Part shown: piece by piece, positions 9,423 through 20,273 of the stretch
Numbering within the stretch: the stretch's first letter is position 1
Layout of the letters: the number at the start of each line of letters is the position of its first letter
DNA from: Undaria pinnatifida
Taxonomy: Eukaryota; Sar; Phaeophyceae; Laminariales; Alariaceae
Reading direction: 5' to 3'
Length of the DNA: 64,000 nucleotides
NCBI GenBank assembly: GCA_012845835.1
Contig: JABAKD010000008.1
Coordinates: 1,695,558 to 1,759,557 of the forward strand
Notes under the pieces: model-generated
Told to the model about the DNA's origin: nothing
Database searches by the model: none
What the model saw: the letters and a program-made list of their open reading frames with translations, nothing else
Program-made: the position numbers and the translations under genes

Positions 9423-12400
9423 CTTAGATGTTACAGATCAGACACCGGGATGGGAACACGCGGAGCGGGGGAGGAGGGGGCTCAGAGAGCAGCAGTCGAT
9501 GGAGAGGGAAGGCTACAAACAGGTCTGGCAGCCGAAGTGCGTACTCGCGTTCAATCTGTTTCGTGCTCCACCGGCGGCAATAGTGCATTCAGGAGGAAGC
9601 TTTTGCGGGGTACAAAAAGGGGACCGGTTCTAGATAGCAGTGACTGATATTTTGCCGAGAGCGCTGAGCATATGAGTTGATCCGCCTTCGGATCGATTAG
9701 AGTGTAGGCGCCTATGGGCTGCAGGCGCTTTTGGGGCGCCCTGCCCGAGTCGATTGGACCGGGGCACGTCAATACATATATATATATATACGATCATTCT
9801 TTTTTTTTCGGGGATTCGGTCAGGACTTTTTTTTCGTCTCGACCTCAGTATTCGATTCTCGGAACTGGAATTCTCGGTCAAATAGCTTCGTTCGAGCACC
9901 GTCTTCGGCGGGCGGCTCAAACGCCCCTCGCCCTGCCGTATCCGTTGCGCACCTGGCCGGGATTCTGTACGTGGGCTGAGCGAGACAAGCGAGAAGTGCG
10001 CAATTTTTTGTGCTTTGGGCGGTATACGCCCGAGCTATCTTGGATCTTGGCATATGCAGAGCTTGAACGAACAAAACATATGGGAAAACATTTATTTCCA
10101 AGTTGGCATAATTTCCAAATTGGCTTCTTATTTCGTCACCACCACACATTTTTCATGGTCACACCTCGAAGCGTTTGGCCTGTTGTGCACATCGAGGGGG
10201 GCCGTTCCCTACCCAACGACATCATTACACCCAGTGTCCGTGCTGATTCTTCATCCTAGAGAGATCCAACTTATTATTATGTGGTCACAGACTGTGAGAC
10301 AAAGTGAACCACACAATCGCAATTAATCAAGGTATAAAGCAAGTGAAATGCTGGCGTACCGGGCACGAGAACACAACAAAACAGGCCAGACCATGGAAAA
10401 AATAGAAGACAAACACAACGAACGAAGTCGCTTTTAGAAACCGCGGTACGAGAAACAATGTTTTGTCAAAAAAAGTATTTTTCATCGCCGCTCCAAAGAG
10501 TCGTTCCGTATATATATATATTGGTCCACGATCCACGATCCGTCTTTCAGGACCGCATAATAAATACCCCACACTAATTCCACGTACATTTATCCCCACA
10601 AACGAAACGGGGATGCACTTTTAAAGGTAGGTGTGGTTATCAAGGTAGTAGTGTTTCGAACGCTTTGTTGTGTGGTTGCAAGAAGTGCGCTGGCTACTGA
10701 CTGTTGTTGTTGCAGGTCAATCTGTTCAGCATGAACGAACGCGGACGGATGCTGAGCGAGATAAGCGAGAAGCGCGCAATATTTTGTATTTTGAACGGTA
10801 CTCTCCAGTTATTCTTCGGACCTTGATGTATGGAGAGGTTGATAAAATAAAACTTGGAAAGACACTATTTCCAAATTGGCGTCATTTTTTGTCCCAAAAC
10901 AAATAATAATATTATTACTGTAGAAAAAAAACATGGTACTGCGGTAGGGATCATAGTAGAGGTGCATTTGTTTATTGAATTTCGGTAGGTACACGTACAT
11001 ACATACATGGATATAGACGTGGCAAGGAGGTAGTAGTGATTACGACTACTGCCCCACAAAAATCCACACAGCAGCATTGCGAATGGCTGCGTCCCCGGGG
11101 CCTCGAGGGTGGTATTATACACGTTCGGGCAAATCGGCATGGTTTGTACTCTCGCGCAAGTAATATAGGCACGTACGAGTAAGACCACACACAGCGATGC
11201 TCTATTACACACAACATGCTTTTTGTCTGTGACATGTTTCATGGCATGGGGGGAGGGCGTACCAAAAAACAGGGAATACAGTTTCGACACAAACAAGGGA
11301 AAAATAATCGTTCCTCCTGTTGTTAAGCTGCGCCACGCGAAGGTCGTAGTAAGTAGACAGTATCCACGGAAGAGAAACCAGTGAGTGGCATGCATTCGTC
11401 CCGGTGTCGCATCGTTTGGTGTTTTTTTTCCCCGAGAAGACTCTTTGGATAAATATAGGCGGTGTGCTTTGTTGTTGCTGCCGTCCCTGACTCCGTTGCT
11501 TTGGTCGTTTGCCAGTCAAGTGCAAGCGGTCGTGTTGGTACGTAACTGACAAAGAAGTTTGTGTTGCTTCGTACTTGACGTGCTCCTTGCTGCTGATTGC
11601 TGATTGATCATCTCTTCTAGTATGTCTTTTTTTTTTTGGCACACTTCTACTTTCCAGCTTCTGGACATACAAGCCGTGATCACAGGTGGTCGTGTTGGTA
11701 CGTAACTGACAAATAAGTTTGTGTTGCTTCGTACTTGACGTTCTCCTTGCTGCTGATTGCTGATTGATCATCTCTTCTAGTATGTCTTTTTTTTTTGGCA
11801 CACTTCTACTTTCCAGCTTCTGGACATACAAGCCGTGATCACAGGTGTCGTCCTTCCCTCCCCCCCCCCGGTTATTGCCTTCATTTTTTTTTGTGCATAG
11901 GGTTCAGCACCCACCAATCGTCGATTTTTTATCGAGTGTTGCTAACTCACGCTCACGCGCTTTCCGCAAATCAATTAGTGCACAAGAAAAAGTCCCATGA
12001 AAATTTATACGAGTACGCACTCGGGGGGATTCGAACTCACGAAATTGACCTATACCAGGCTCGAGGATAACCTGATACGCCACCGGGGCAGTGAGTGATA
12101 TAGAGCCGGTCGCCCCGGTGGTCTAGTGGGGTTACACTATTAATGCTAGCGTTGGTCCTTGAGTTAAATAACCACCGCGTTGTGAGCTTTGTTGGCTTTA
12201 TTTATTTGCAGAAATAAATGAGAAAAAAAGGATCAACAAACTGCTGAAATCGCCTAACAGCGTGGGTCGGTACAATTCGACGCGAATCGACGAGGCAAGA
12301 AAATGCTGATATTTTCTCGCGATAAAAATTAGGGCACGTACCGTAGTAGGGAGGGGGGAGGGGAGCCCGCTATATGACCCCGGATTTGAGTTATACTACC

Positions 12401-15400
12401 GGGAGGGCGAGAGTAGTGCGAGCATCACAATGAATGGGATGGGAAAAAGAACAGAAGTGAAGTGTATTACTGCTGCTGTAATAATACGATACCCAAGCAA
12501 GTTGCACCGATCGACTTGATCTGGACCGACTGCTGTATATTATGCAATTGGTCCATGTGCAACTTCTCTAATCACAGGCCAGTATGAGATGAGAGTCATG
12601 AACTTGCTGAACTTCTTAGTGAGTGGTGGTTTCCTCTATCCACGAACCCCGGCCGAGCCGATCAATCGAAGGTTGGGTTACACTGTGCGGGGTGGTATCG
12701 AGGCAGGGGGTCAAATAAAATGTACGTGTACCGCATGGTTGGGGTATACGAATAAAAATTCAGCAGTAGCGCGAGTTGCCACATTTTTTTCTAGTCGAAA
12801 ATGCCTTCAAGGAGTTCTGAACCGGGGTTGGACCCTGTTCTGTGGTGCTGGCGTTGTATACGAGCCTCAGCTAGCTAAAGCTTCCACACCGTGCGGTGTG
12901 GTGTCGACCCGGGAGAAGTCGGTTTTCTTCCCCGGTTTGTGGGAGTTGATGGGGTATGGAAGGATTTCTGAAACGGCGGTGAAGCCCTATCCTCATCGGG
13001 TGCGTTGGAACGCCCCCCGCCCGTTTGCTGGTCTATCTCCCCCCCGGGTGTCCCTGGCTCTACGAGCTGCACAGCCACTTAACGATAAGCCAATGCGAAT
13101 AAGAGACTATTGTCGCACCATCGTGCGGGGCTGTGTCGACCCGCGGGAGAAATCGGTTATCGTCCCCGGTTTGTCAGGATTTCTGAAACGGGCACAGGAC
13201 TCTATATCCTCCCATGGTGGCGTTGCCCTTATGTCCGAGCCCCAGCCAATCAGCGGTAAGCGAATATGGTTGGGGTTCCACGTCGTGCGGAGTGGTGCCG
13301 ACACGGGAGGTCATCGTTATTGTTCCCGCGTTTTTGGACCTGTAGAGATTTGGGGGATTCATGAATCGGGGATGGGACCCTATCTCCCCTTGTGCGACGG
13401 AATGCTCCCCATTGATGGGCCTCTATCCGCCTAGAACGGCGCTGTGGAGCTCGAACCAATCAGAGATTAGCCAACGGGATTGGGGTTTTCTCACCGTGCA
13501 GGGTGGTGTCGACCCGAGGAAGCTCGGTTTGCTTCCCCGGTTCATCGAAGTTTTAGAGATGTGGAACGACCTCTGGAACTGGGATGGGGCCCTATATCCT
13601 CCCGAGGTGGAGCTGGCTCAACATACGAACCATGGCCAATCAGAAAATCGGCCGGTGGGGTTGGAATTTCCACACCTTGCGGGGGGTATCAACCCGGATG
13701 ATATCCGGGTTCGTTCCCGGGTTGTCGGAGTTGTAGATATGTGGAGGGATTCCGATCCCGGCAGGTGACCCTATCGTGCCCGATTGACGCCTACTTTGTG
13801 TATGAATCCTGGCCAATGAGCGATCAGACAAAAATGACATGTTTTATTTTCGTCTATAAAAACTCGAGTCTAAAATTCTTAGCTGTCAAAATCGTAAGCG
13901 CTGTAGTCGCGCACTGTATCTACAAGAAGTGAGCGATCTATGAAGTTAGCAACAAGTAGCAGCAATGCAATAGCATTCGAGGAGTTGAATGACGAAGGGA
14001 GTCATACCACCGTGTTTTGCGCCTGGAACAACGTCAGCACGTCTCTCCACGATCAGACAACACACAGACAGTCGATCTGGGAGGCTCGGATCAAGATGAT
14101 ACTATTATATCATGCATTGTACATTTCGGAAGCTGGCTCAGTGCGCGCCTATCAGTGGCTACGAAGAGAACACGCAGCGGACATGGTCAGTCACCTTACT
14201 TACTGGCCCCAGATGCTTGAGTGGGTTGAAATATAATGAGAAACGCATTCGACACGTTTCGTCGCCAGACTAAAGGGTCAGTCGGCGTGTGCTCGGATTT
14301 ATCCGATCGAAATCTGATGAATGAAGCTCGGAATCGGATTCACTTGAAAACGGTAGCTATTAATAGTAGTACATTGTTATGATTGTTAATCTATATCGAA
14401 CTCTTGGCATTACCTTACATACTGTACGCGCAGACTATGATTGTGTGTGGTGACTTTTTTTACTTTACCAAGTATTGAATCGAACAATTCGAAGTGCTGC
14501 CCTACCCTACCCGAAGCGTGGGTGCCGGCGAATGCCGCCACCCGTGCGGAGCCCTTGTATATATATTATCCTCCGCCGGATGGGGAAAAATGAAGGTGCG
14601 CCAATCTATCGGAAAGGTGTACGCATCTCCTCAAACTGAGCCTTCCAAAGAGAGCGCCTCAATGAGAAAGGGTCTGCAAGGTTACACGACCTGCAAACAC
14701 CAATGCTCACGAACCACACCCATGTTCAGAAAAAAGGCCAACACCGGGTAGAAACTTAGTGCTCTTGAGGGCCACTTGGCATGTACCGCTATCGAAATTG
14801 ATACTGCTTGCGCCCTTCCTCCATTTCACCTGCGCGGGCTTGGACTGCGAGGACACGACGAAGTCATGGTTGATGTTGAAGTCTACCGGAAACGTAATCC
14901 GGTCTTCCACCGTCTTCGCCACGTCCGCCACGCGCTGGCCTAGCCTTCCCCATGTCTCCGCTGCCGGCCGAGCGTTAAATGATGCGGCGCAATATCCATA
15001 CGAATCCCTTAGTGAAATCGTGCAATAAGCCGCGTGCTACGATCAAGGTAAATCCTTTTAGGCAAGGACATTTTCTGGGTGACGGGGCTCCTTGACCCAA
15101 AATCGTCGGAATGAATGTCATTCTTGTTTTTAAAAATGATATATATATGTTTTATGCCTAGGCCACGGGTTTGTTGATCGGGTTGCGCAAAATCGTTTTT
15201 TTTTCATCAAAATCGTTTTTTTTTTGGGCGCACATAAGAGGCACACGGCTATATGCCAAGCTGCCCCTGAAGAAAAGGAGCGAAAGGCTGCGCGTCCTTG
15301 GTGTCTGCGAACACCAAAGAACGAAAAACAAAACAAGAAAAATGGAATAACAGAAAAGATAAAATGACGAACAGGTCTCACCGAAAATCAAAACAAAAAA

Positions 15401-17310
15401 ACGGAACAAAATATACGTAAAATGACGAACAGGTCTCACCAAATAGCGGCGGGGACATAACGGCGTAGACAACGTTGGTCATGACGTTGGAAGACGTGTC
15501 CACCACCTGAACCGATGGGGGAAACACCAGAACCGCCACACGGCAGAGGATGCAGCAAAGGGTCACGGGGGAGGGGGGCATCCAATACCGTCTTATTGCC
15601 GGTCTTAACGATCGTTCAAACCGATGGTGCTAAAGCAACCGTCGTCCGGCTGGCTTTGCCGCACGAGAGCAAGCAGTACTCTACCAGGCATAACGTCGTT
15701 TTACGGAAGAAACAAAACACCGTACCAGGAGAGTTACAGCAGCAGCAATAGATTGACCATTCCAAGATGGGTCTATTCCTGCGCCGCACGCAAAGTACGA
15801 GGGATGATGTTTTCTTCTCCATCTTCTCCCCCCCTCTCCATCGGTAAAAATGTGAGTCTGTTACGCTACACAAACAAATGTGGAGCAACCTGAGCCGAAT
15901 TCGGTACAACCTGGGCCCATGGGCTTCAACCCATGAATATAATCTGTTAAATAGCATAACTTGCGCCAGGTATCACTCTTCACCTGGTAGACATCTTTGA
16001 GAGCGATGGGAGACAGTTTCCCAAGGCCGACCAAGTTGTTGGTGAACACCAGTCTCCAACGGCCGTCCAGCTTGTCCAAATCCCTTCGGCACGACGGGGG
16101 GAGGGGGGGGTGTACTTATTGCCAAGCATAGCCGTACCAGGTACTTGGTAGTCTTTTAAGACCATAGACCCTCTCATTCCTACAATGCCGGGAAGGAGCA
16201 TGGTTGGGGTCTCATCACCCAGGCTGTGCTTCACAAAAAATAACGTTTGTTGACGGCGTTCTTGCACCTTGACGAGCAGCGGTCAATATCCTCTCCACAC
16301 CAAATCGATTAAAAGTGCAACTGAGTCTCAAGAAAGCTTGACGGTACAAAACTAGACCGTCGACCACGTTTGCTTCACAGGGGTCACACGAGCTGCGCAC
16401 GTACGCAAAGCGGGCCGGGCTTCGTCGGATCACGCGACCACTTGTCATTGAAAGGCTTCTCGACAACACTGTGCACTGCCTTTTTCAGACAGGATAACGC
16501 GCCTAGCGATTAAGGACCTCCTGCCCTGCTACAATTAGTCGTACCGGTATTGATTGGCACCGACGGGCATCAGCACTGTCCCACAACAAGTACGAGGAGT
16601 TGTGTCGAAATCGATCGGTACCGTCGCTCGCACCTAGGAAACTGAACGTCAGTGCCTTCCCCGGAAGACTCCAGCTCCACCACCAGGTCCTCGATAGCGC
16701 TGGGTACAAAAAACGCAGACCGTTTCAATGTCAGAGCGCAAACACATACCCCAAAAAAACAAACAGGACGTTAAGATACATACACATCGGTACAAATAAG
16801 CAATGGACACATATATACGAGCTGGGCTAGCGGAGATATCGTGCCGAAAGAGGAGATCGGCCACGCACAGCCCAATTTTACGCAGTTGGACATGAAAAGT
16901 TGACACGGCGTGGTTCATGCAACCACCGGAACGTGTCTTTCCGGGCCTTTTAATCTTCATTTTCGCGACACGTCACCGAAACCGCAACCCAAAGAAAAAC
17001 AAATGCGCCTGAAACTCATCTGACAAAACGACTAATAAAAAGACAGGAAAAGCATTACTTCGAAGTATTTCGCAAGTGCGTCACGAATACAGCGTTTAAA
17101 TTCCATATCAAAAATCGCAAAATTGAGCTGTGCATCGCAGATTTTCGGATCCACTTTTTGGGGGGTATACTGGGCGGTGGGTGTTGACATCTGCACTACG
17201 AGATGCCGCGATGCAATTGGTTCTTACCGTGTAGCTGCATGATACCCTCCCGAGCGACGTGGTTTTGCTGTTTGTAGCGAGCAATACACGCTGCCCCCGG
17301 ATACCAACAC
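9231..17310 (-). CDS. PAP/fibrillin plastid-lipid-associated protein, spliced gene (5' exon(s) not identified)
   Basis: Six minus-strand exons join in phase: 17310-17228 (tentative), 16699-16634, 16083-15984, 15506-15440, 14960-14830 and 9422-9231. The joined protein carries the family's ordered signatures: an IEDLVVELE helix, LDGRWRLVFTN, KDVYQVVDT, a VEDRITFPVDF..HDFVV strand region and the C-terminal DTTFLSQDVRVSRGRFGELR. Fibrillins are lipid-binding, lipocalin-like proteins of plastoglobules and thylakoids that act in plastid lipid metabolism and stress response (established for the family). The N-terminal targeting region is not identified. An R1 element ends at the acceptor of the 16083 exon. 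The last intron is 5.4 kb. No frameshift or stop interrupts the model. Confidence 0.85.
9977..10135. repeat. Dispersed pair, copy A
   Basis: Shares GCTGAGCGAGA.AAGCGAGAAG.GCGCAAT and later TTTCCAAATTGGC with 10750-10900. In one plus frame both copies are open and similar (AERDKRE.RN.L.F.RY.P, GK.LFP.W..F). This may mark a former coding segment, but there is no start or intact gene. It lies in the large fibrillin intron. Confidence 0.4.
10750..10900. repeat. Dispersed pair, copy B
   Basis: Second copy of the block at 9977-10135. The open plus frame reads DAERDKREARNILYFERYSP and GKTLFPNWRHF before a stop at 10904-10906. A TTGCAG acceptor-like site precedes it at 10715. Confidence 0.4.
11531..11849. 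repeat. 160-bp tandem duplication
   Basis: Two copies (11531-11690 and 11691-11849) starting CGTGTTGGTACGTAACTGAC differ at only a few positions and by one base in a T-run. Recent event inside the fibrillin intron. Confidence 0.9.
12005..12150. repeat. Head-to-head tRNA-like (SINE-type) sequences
   Basis: On the minus strand GCCCCGGTGGCGTATCAGGTTA (A-box-like TGGCGTATCAGG) is followed 35 bases later by AGTTCGAATCC, a near-perfect B box. On the plus strand GCCCCGGTGGTCTAGTGGGG starts at about 12111. Neither folds into a complete cloverleaf (acceptor and T stems fail), so they are tRNA-derived relics rather than tRNA genes. Confidence 0.4.
12640..13830. repeat. Degenerate tandem array with CCAAT boxes
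   Basis: About six units of 165-230 bp share CGTGCGG.GTGGTGTCGACCCG.GAG, TTCCCCGGTT..T and a CCAAT(CAG) block at 13090, 13246, 13456, 13636 and 13813. The 281-codon ORF at 12589-13434 is carried by the repeat and is not accepted as a gene. Confidence 0.75.
13855..13862 (+). promoter_or_regulatory. TATA box candidate
   Basis: TATAAAAA lies 78 bases before the ATG of the small ORF at 13940 and just past the last CCAAT block at 13813. The spacing fits an RNA polymerase II core promoter. Inference only. Confidence 0.4.
13940..14236 (+). CDS. Small hypothetical protein (98 aa)
   Basis: ATG to TAA, one open frame with balanced composition (MKLATSSSNAIAFEELND, later AYQWLRREHAADMVSHL and YWPQMLEWVEI). 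No family recognised, no signal peptide or membrane segment. It lies antisense within the 5.4-kb fibrillin intron, downstream of the CCAAT array and a TATA box, which is the main reason to list it. It may be chance. Confidence 0.35.
   Translation: MKLATSSSNAIAFEELNDEGSHTTVFCAWNNVSTSLHDQTTHRQSIWEARIKMILLYHALYISEAGSVRAYQWLRREHAADMVSHLTYWPQMLEWVEI
14830..14960 (-). CDS. Fibrillin exon, central beta region
   Basis: The acceptor CCGGCAG supplies two bases to the phase-1 codon. The exon reads AETWGRLGQRVADVAKTVED, RITFPVDFNINHDFVVSS and QSKPAQ, ending at a CAG|GTGAAA donor in phase 0. The reading frame stays open past the donor to 14707, so a retained-intron form would end there. Confidence 0.75.
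15085..15215. repeat. Dispersed repeat shared with 40930-41060
   Basis: Both copies have CCCAAAATCGTCGGAAT, then GTCATTCT, GTTTT..G...CCTAGGCCACGG, TTTG.T.ATCGG and a T-rich end. Confidence 0.6.
15440..15506 (-). CDS. Fibrillin exon, second strand region
   Basis: The acceptor GGTTCAG and a GTGAGA donor frame 67 bases reading VVDTSSNVMTNVVYAVMSPP and LF. It continues the VYQ.ID....N.V pattern of the family and ends in phase 1. The donor region (gacgaacaggtctcac on the plus strand) is duplicated at about 15365-15380. Confidence 0.8.
15984..16083 (-). CDS. Fibrillin exon with LDGRWRLVFTN core
   Basis: Encodes DLDKLDGRWRLVFTN, then GLGKLSPIALKDVYQ. It contains the most diagnostic part of the family, the first beta strand W-R-L-x-x-T. 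The acceptor CCGAAG lies right after the C-rich tail of a minus-strand R1 copy; the donor is CAG|GTGAAG. Confidence 0.9.
16085..16270 (-). repeat. R1 copy 2 (3' half)
   Basis: Minus strand reads TGCTCCTTCCCGGCATTG, GAGAGGGTCTATGGTC, AATAAGTACACCCCCCCTCC. The tail ends three to eleven bases before the CCGAAG acceptor of the fibrillin exon at 16083, in the orientation of the gene. Confidence 0.7.
16634..16699 (-). CDS. Fibrillin exon with the N-terminal helix
   Basis: The acceptor TTTGTACCCAG and a GTGCGA donor frame 66 bases reading AIEDLVVELESSGEGTDVQF. It ends in phase 2, and the split codon AG|G is completed by the next exon. The helix corresponds to the IE.LV.ELE segment at the start of fibrillin domains. 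Confidence 0.75.
17228..17310 (-). CDS. Fibrillin exon (tentative, most 5' one seen)
   Basis: The acceptor GATAGCAG and a strong GTAAGA donor frame 83 bases. In the phase needed by the next exon it reads VLVSGGSVYCSLQTAKPRRS then GGYHAAT. The position and AK..RSGG character fit the segment before the IEDLVVELE helix, but this is inference from phase and splice sites. Confidence 0.4.
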
Positions 17311-17562
17311 CTGCTATCGACGTGACCAACGAATACCGGAGCCCAGCGAGGCATTTTTACCAATAACTCCCACCTTCGCCATTCCGTACCAATGGTGTTT
17401 CCGAGATTTAGTGTGTCTCGCAACTGGGCAAGCGCAACACACACCTCCGCACCTCCACTCTTGAACCCTAGAGGAGCTCGGGGCCAGCATCGCTGCACAC
17501 CCTGCTCGGAGTGATATCACCATGCATCATATGACTAAAAGCAAAGAGAAAACAGGGTGATA

Positions 17563-17802
17563 CTATATGCGCCATAGTTGGTGAGGTTCCCAGGTCACTG
17601 CCGTCGACGGCGACAAGTCAACAGGCCCAAACGTCCTACTCCTTCCCACCACCAGTGCCGCCAATACTTTCAGATCGGTTCCAATTTGTGGGAGTTTATC
17701 TCCTTCGACCACGGCATGTCGCCGCACGCTTACGTTCCCCTCAAACTTCCCCGACCCCCCCCGATGTCGGCTACATGTTGCGTTTCGAGTAACAACATCC
17801 AT
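17563..17802 (-). CDS. Unassigned coding-like ORF
   Basis: Minus-strand reading gives RRHAVVEGDKLPQIGTDLKV and a GPVDLSPSTAVTWEPHQLW end with protein-like composition. The opposite strand is also open. No family recognised. It could be an exon upstream of the fibrillin gene or unrelated. Confidence 0.2.
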   Translation of the reverse strand: MDVVTRNATCSRHRGGSGKFEGNVSVRRHAVVEGDKLPQIGTDLKVLAALVVGRSRTFGPVDLSPSTAVTWEPHQLWRI

Positions 17803-18356
17803 GCTTACGCATCAGTAGCAAACCCGAAGATATCCGTGTGTCCTCAGACGTCACGCTATTCCCCCATAGTAACCAACAGGCCCGGTGAGACTTGGGGCAA
17901 CTTGGGGAACCAAAAAGGGGAGGGCAGACAAACCTACACGGCCAAAGTAACATCAAGACATACAGCGATCGCTACACGCTCAGATTGCTATCAACGCGGG
18001 TACTCTTCTTAACGACTACCGCTGCTTGCCGATGAAGCCAGGCTCTATGCTGCGGTGCGACTTTGCAAGGTTTCATCTTCTTGATCACGGCCTTGGACTC
18101 GGTGTCTCCGACCTTCTCAAGCGCCAGGTATGCCCGGCAGTAGTCGCTGGACAGTCAGGATCGTTTCCGTGCACATCGACGCGACCATGTTTTGGTGCAG
18201 ATCCTTGGGGATCTGGTCGTTGATCTCCCGCCGAATTTCTACTTGGGCATCCCGCAGGAGTACACCATCCCCACCCCCGTCACCTCCGGGTGGAATTTCG
18301 GTGATAGGAACAGGATGCGCCCACGGCTCTCCACTAAGCGCTGCAACGCCGGCCTT

Positions 18357-20260
18357 TCATTCTTGAAGTCGGGCAGGTTGCCGAGAACCCGTGTCGGTGT
18401 TCATCTCGGGTGCAATGGTCGCTGCCGTCGACTTCCCGTCGAGGAACCACCCGTGCTTCCAGAGCACCTGCTTTATCCCCTTGTCCTTTCCGGAGTGCCC
18501 CTCCCGGAGTATACCCATCTCCACCTCGGTTTGTCCAATAATGCTCCCGCCGAATGCCTCCGCCGGGATCTCCTTGGTCCGCTTGTCTCGTGCCTTCCTC
18601 CCCATCACGTTCGATTTTTGGGCGTCACAAGCGTAGAACGGGGGGGGGGGGGCTGGTGAAAACGACATGGTTTGCGCCTCGCCCAGCTTGGGCTTCAAGC
18701 TCACCGTCCTCGTCGTAGTTCTTCAATGAACTGCATGCTCCACGTGCCGCGGTTGAGGTACACAATCGCAAACCCCGGGCCCAAGCACCCTTCCGACATG
18801 ATGGTATCCCGCAGCGCCCTCTGCTTGCCCCCGAACCTCGCATTCATGTTCCCCACGTGCTATCCGTCCTCGCGGTACTTGGCATGCCCTGCTGAGTGGT
18901 CGACCTCAATCATCAACTGGTAGCCTGGGTAGAGCGCTTCGAGCACCATCCATGACATCAAACTACCTGCTTCTCGAACTAGGCACGCCCCCAATTACCC
19001 TTGCTTGTTCTTGCCGTGCACTAGAAAGCGCGTCCCTGAGCTCTCCTTGAAGGCTGGACGCTTCTTGATGCTGCGAAGCTCGTGCACGGTAACGAGTTCA
19101 TCCCCCGAAAGAGTGCAATACCGAAGCCACGCCGCTCGTCCTCGAACGCGGACACGATCTCTCTCCGCCCTTCAGTCTTCTTCCTCAATCCTCTGACATT
19201 CCTGATCACTCACTCATTCCCCTCGCGTGCGAATGCCTTGAACATGGCGTCGTCCTGGCCAGTGTGATACACCGGTTCGTGGCATTTACACACTTCGGGT
19301 AGCGATAATAATCGCAGGGCGCGTCCGCAGCTAAGTCAACATGAACGCTGCACCACCCACCTCCCTTGCCCAACTCCATACGAAAAGCGTCGTACTTCTC
19401 GTTCGATTTGCCACCCATGAAGTCGACGTAGAAGTGGACATACTTGTTCAAACTTGACCGTCTCAGCATATAACGCTTCCTCGCCCTTCTCCATCAGCGT
19501 CTCGAATGCGGCCTGCTCGTCGGGCGTCAGCGAATCCTACTCCACCCTCTTCCAAAATAGTTGCCGCAGGGCCAACCTGCGCTTCTCCCTAACATATGTA
19601 GCACCCACGGTTTTCCACGACATCCTCCCTCTCTTGTGCGTCGGCGTAGAACGGCTGTTTCGCGCGGTCATATATGCAGCCGAGCTTGACCATCCACGAG
19701 TGGGTCGTGGACGTCGAGATGGGCAGGACCACGCCGCCAACCGCAGTAAAGTCAGGTTACCACCCTTCCCTCGTGAGCAGCACGTTGTCAACATATTATC
19801 GGACCTTGTTCACCAAGACACGCTTCTGGCTCTTCAGATAGTTCAAACGCTCAAGCTCAAGTTCAAGCTCTTCCTCGCTCAAGACCCGCTCCCATTCGCT
19901 GACACCTCGGCCGCCATGCTTCAAATAGCCGCCGAGCTTCCCGAACTCGTGGATCCACGCGAGGATCGTTCTCGGCTTGTACGTCATCATCCCCGGAATG
20001 TTCGTAACACTTGCGGCGAGCTCTCTGCGGAAACTGTAACCGAGTTATTGAGGCCGCCTCCACATGCTGGCCGCATTTTGTCGTATTCTTCCCGCTGGGC
20101 GGCGGGCGTAGCGGTAGCTTCCGGGGCGTCTTCGGCTCGCTTGGCGTCTTCGATTTCGCCTAGCATGAGCAGATCCCCATCGCGTCGTCGTTATCGCCAT
20201 CACTTGACTGAACAACCGATTGCGCTGCGCGAGGTTGGCTTTCGGCCGAAGTGCGTCCTC
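18357..20260 (-). pseudogene. DDE-superfamily transposase, decayed
   Basis: Fragments in shifting minus frames line up in the order of a eukaryotic IS630-like DDE transposase family. They are EEYDKMRPACGGG (20090-20045); an HTH-like TILAWIHEFGKLGGYL (about 19965); CIYDRAKQPFYADAQEREDV (about 19680); VYHTGQDDAMFKAFAREGNE (about 19270, first catalytic Asp region); EIVSAFEDERRGFGIAL; YPGYQLMIEVDHSAGHAKY (about 18900, second catalytic Asp); NARFGGKQRALRDTI; LKPKLGEAQTMSF and GIKQVLWKHGWF. In-frame stops (for example TGA after GNE, TAG after REDG) and at least four frameshifts break it. The plus-strand 284-codon ORF at 19454-20308 is its shadow. Confidence 0.8.
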
Positions 20261-20273
20261 GCCCACAGGATCA

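Noticed and set aside
12589-13434. 281-codon ORF on the plus strand
   Set aside because: It follows a degenerate tandem array with CCAAT boxes; other units of the array have stops and the frame is not conserved.
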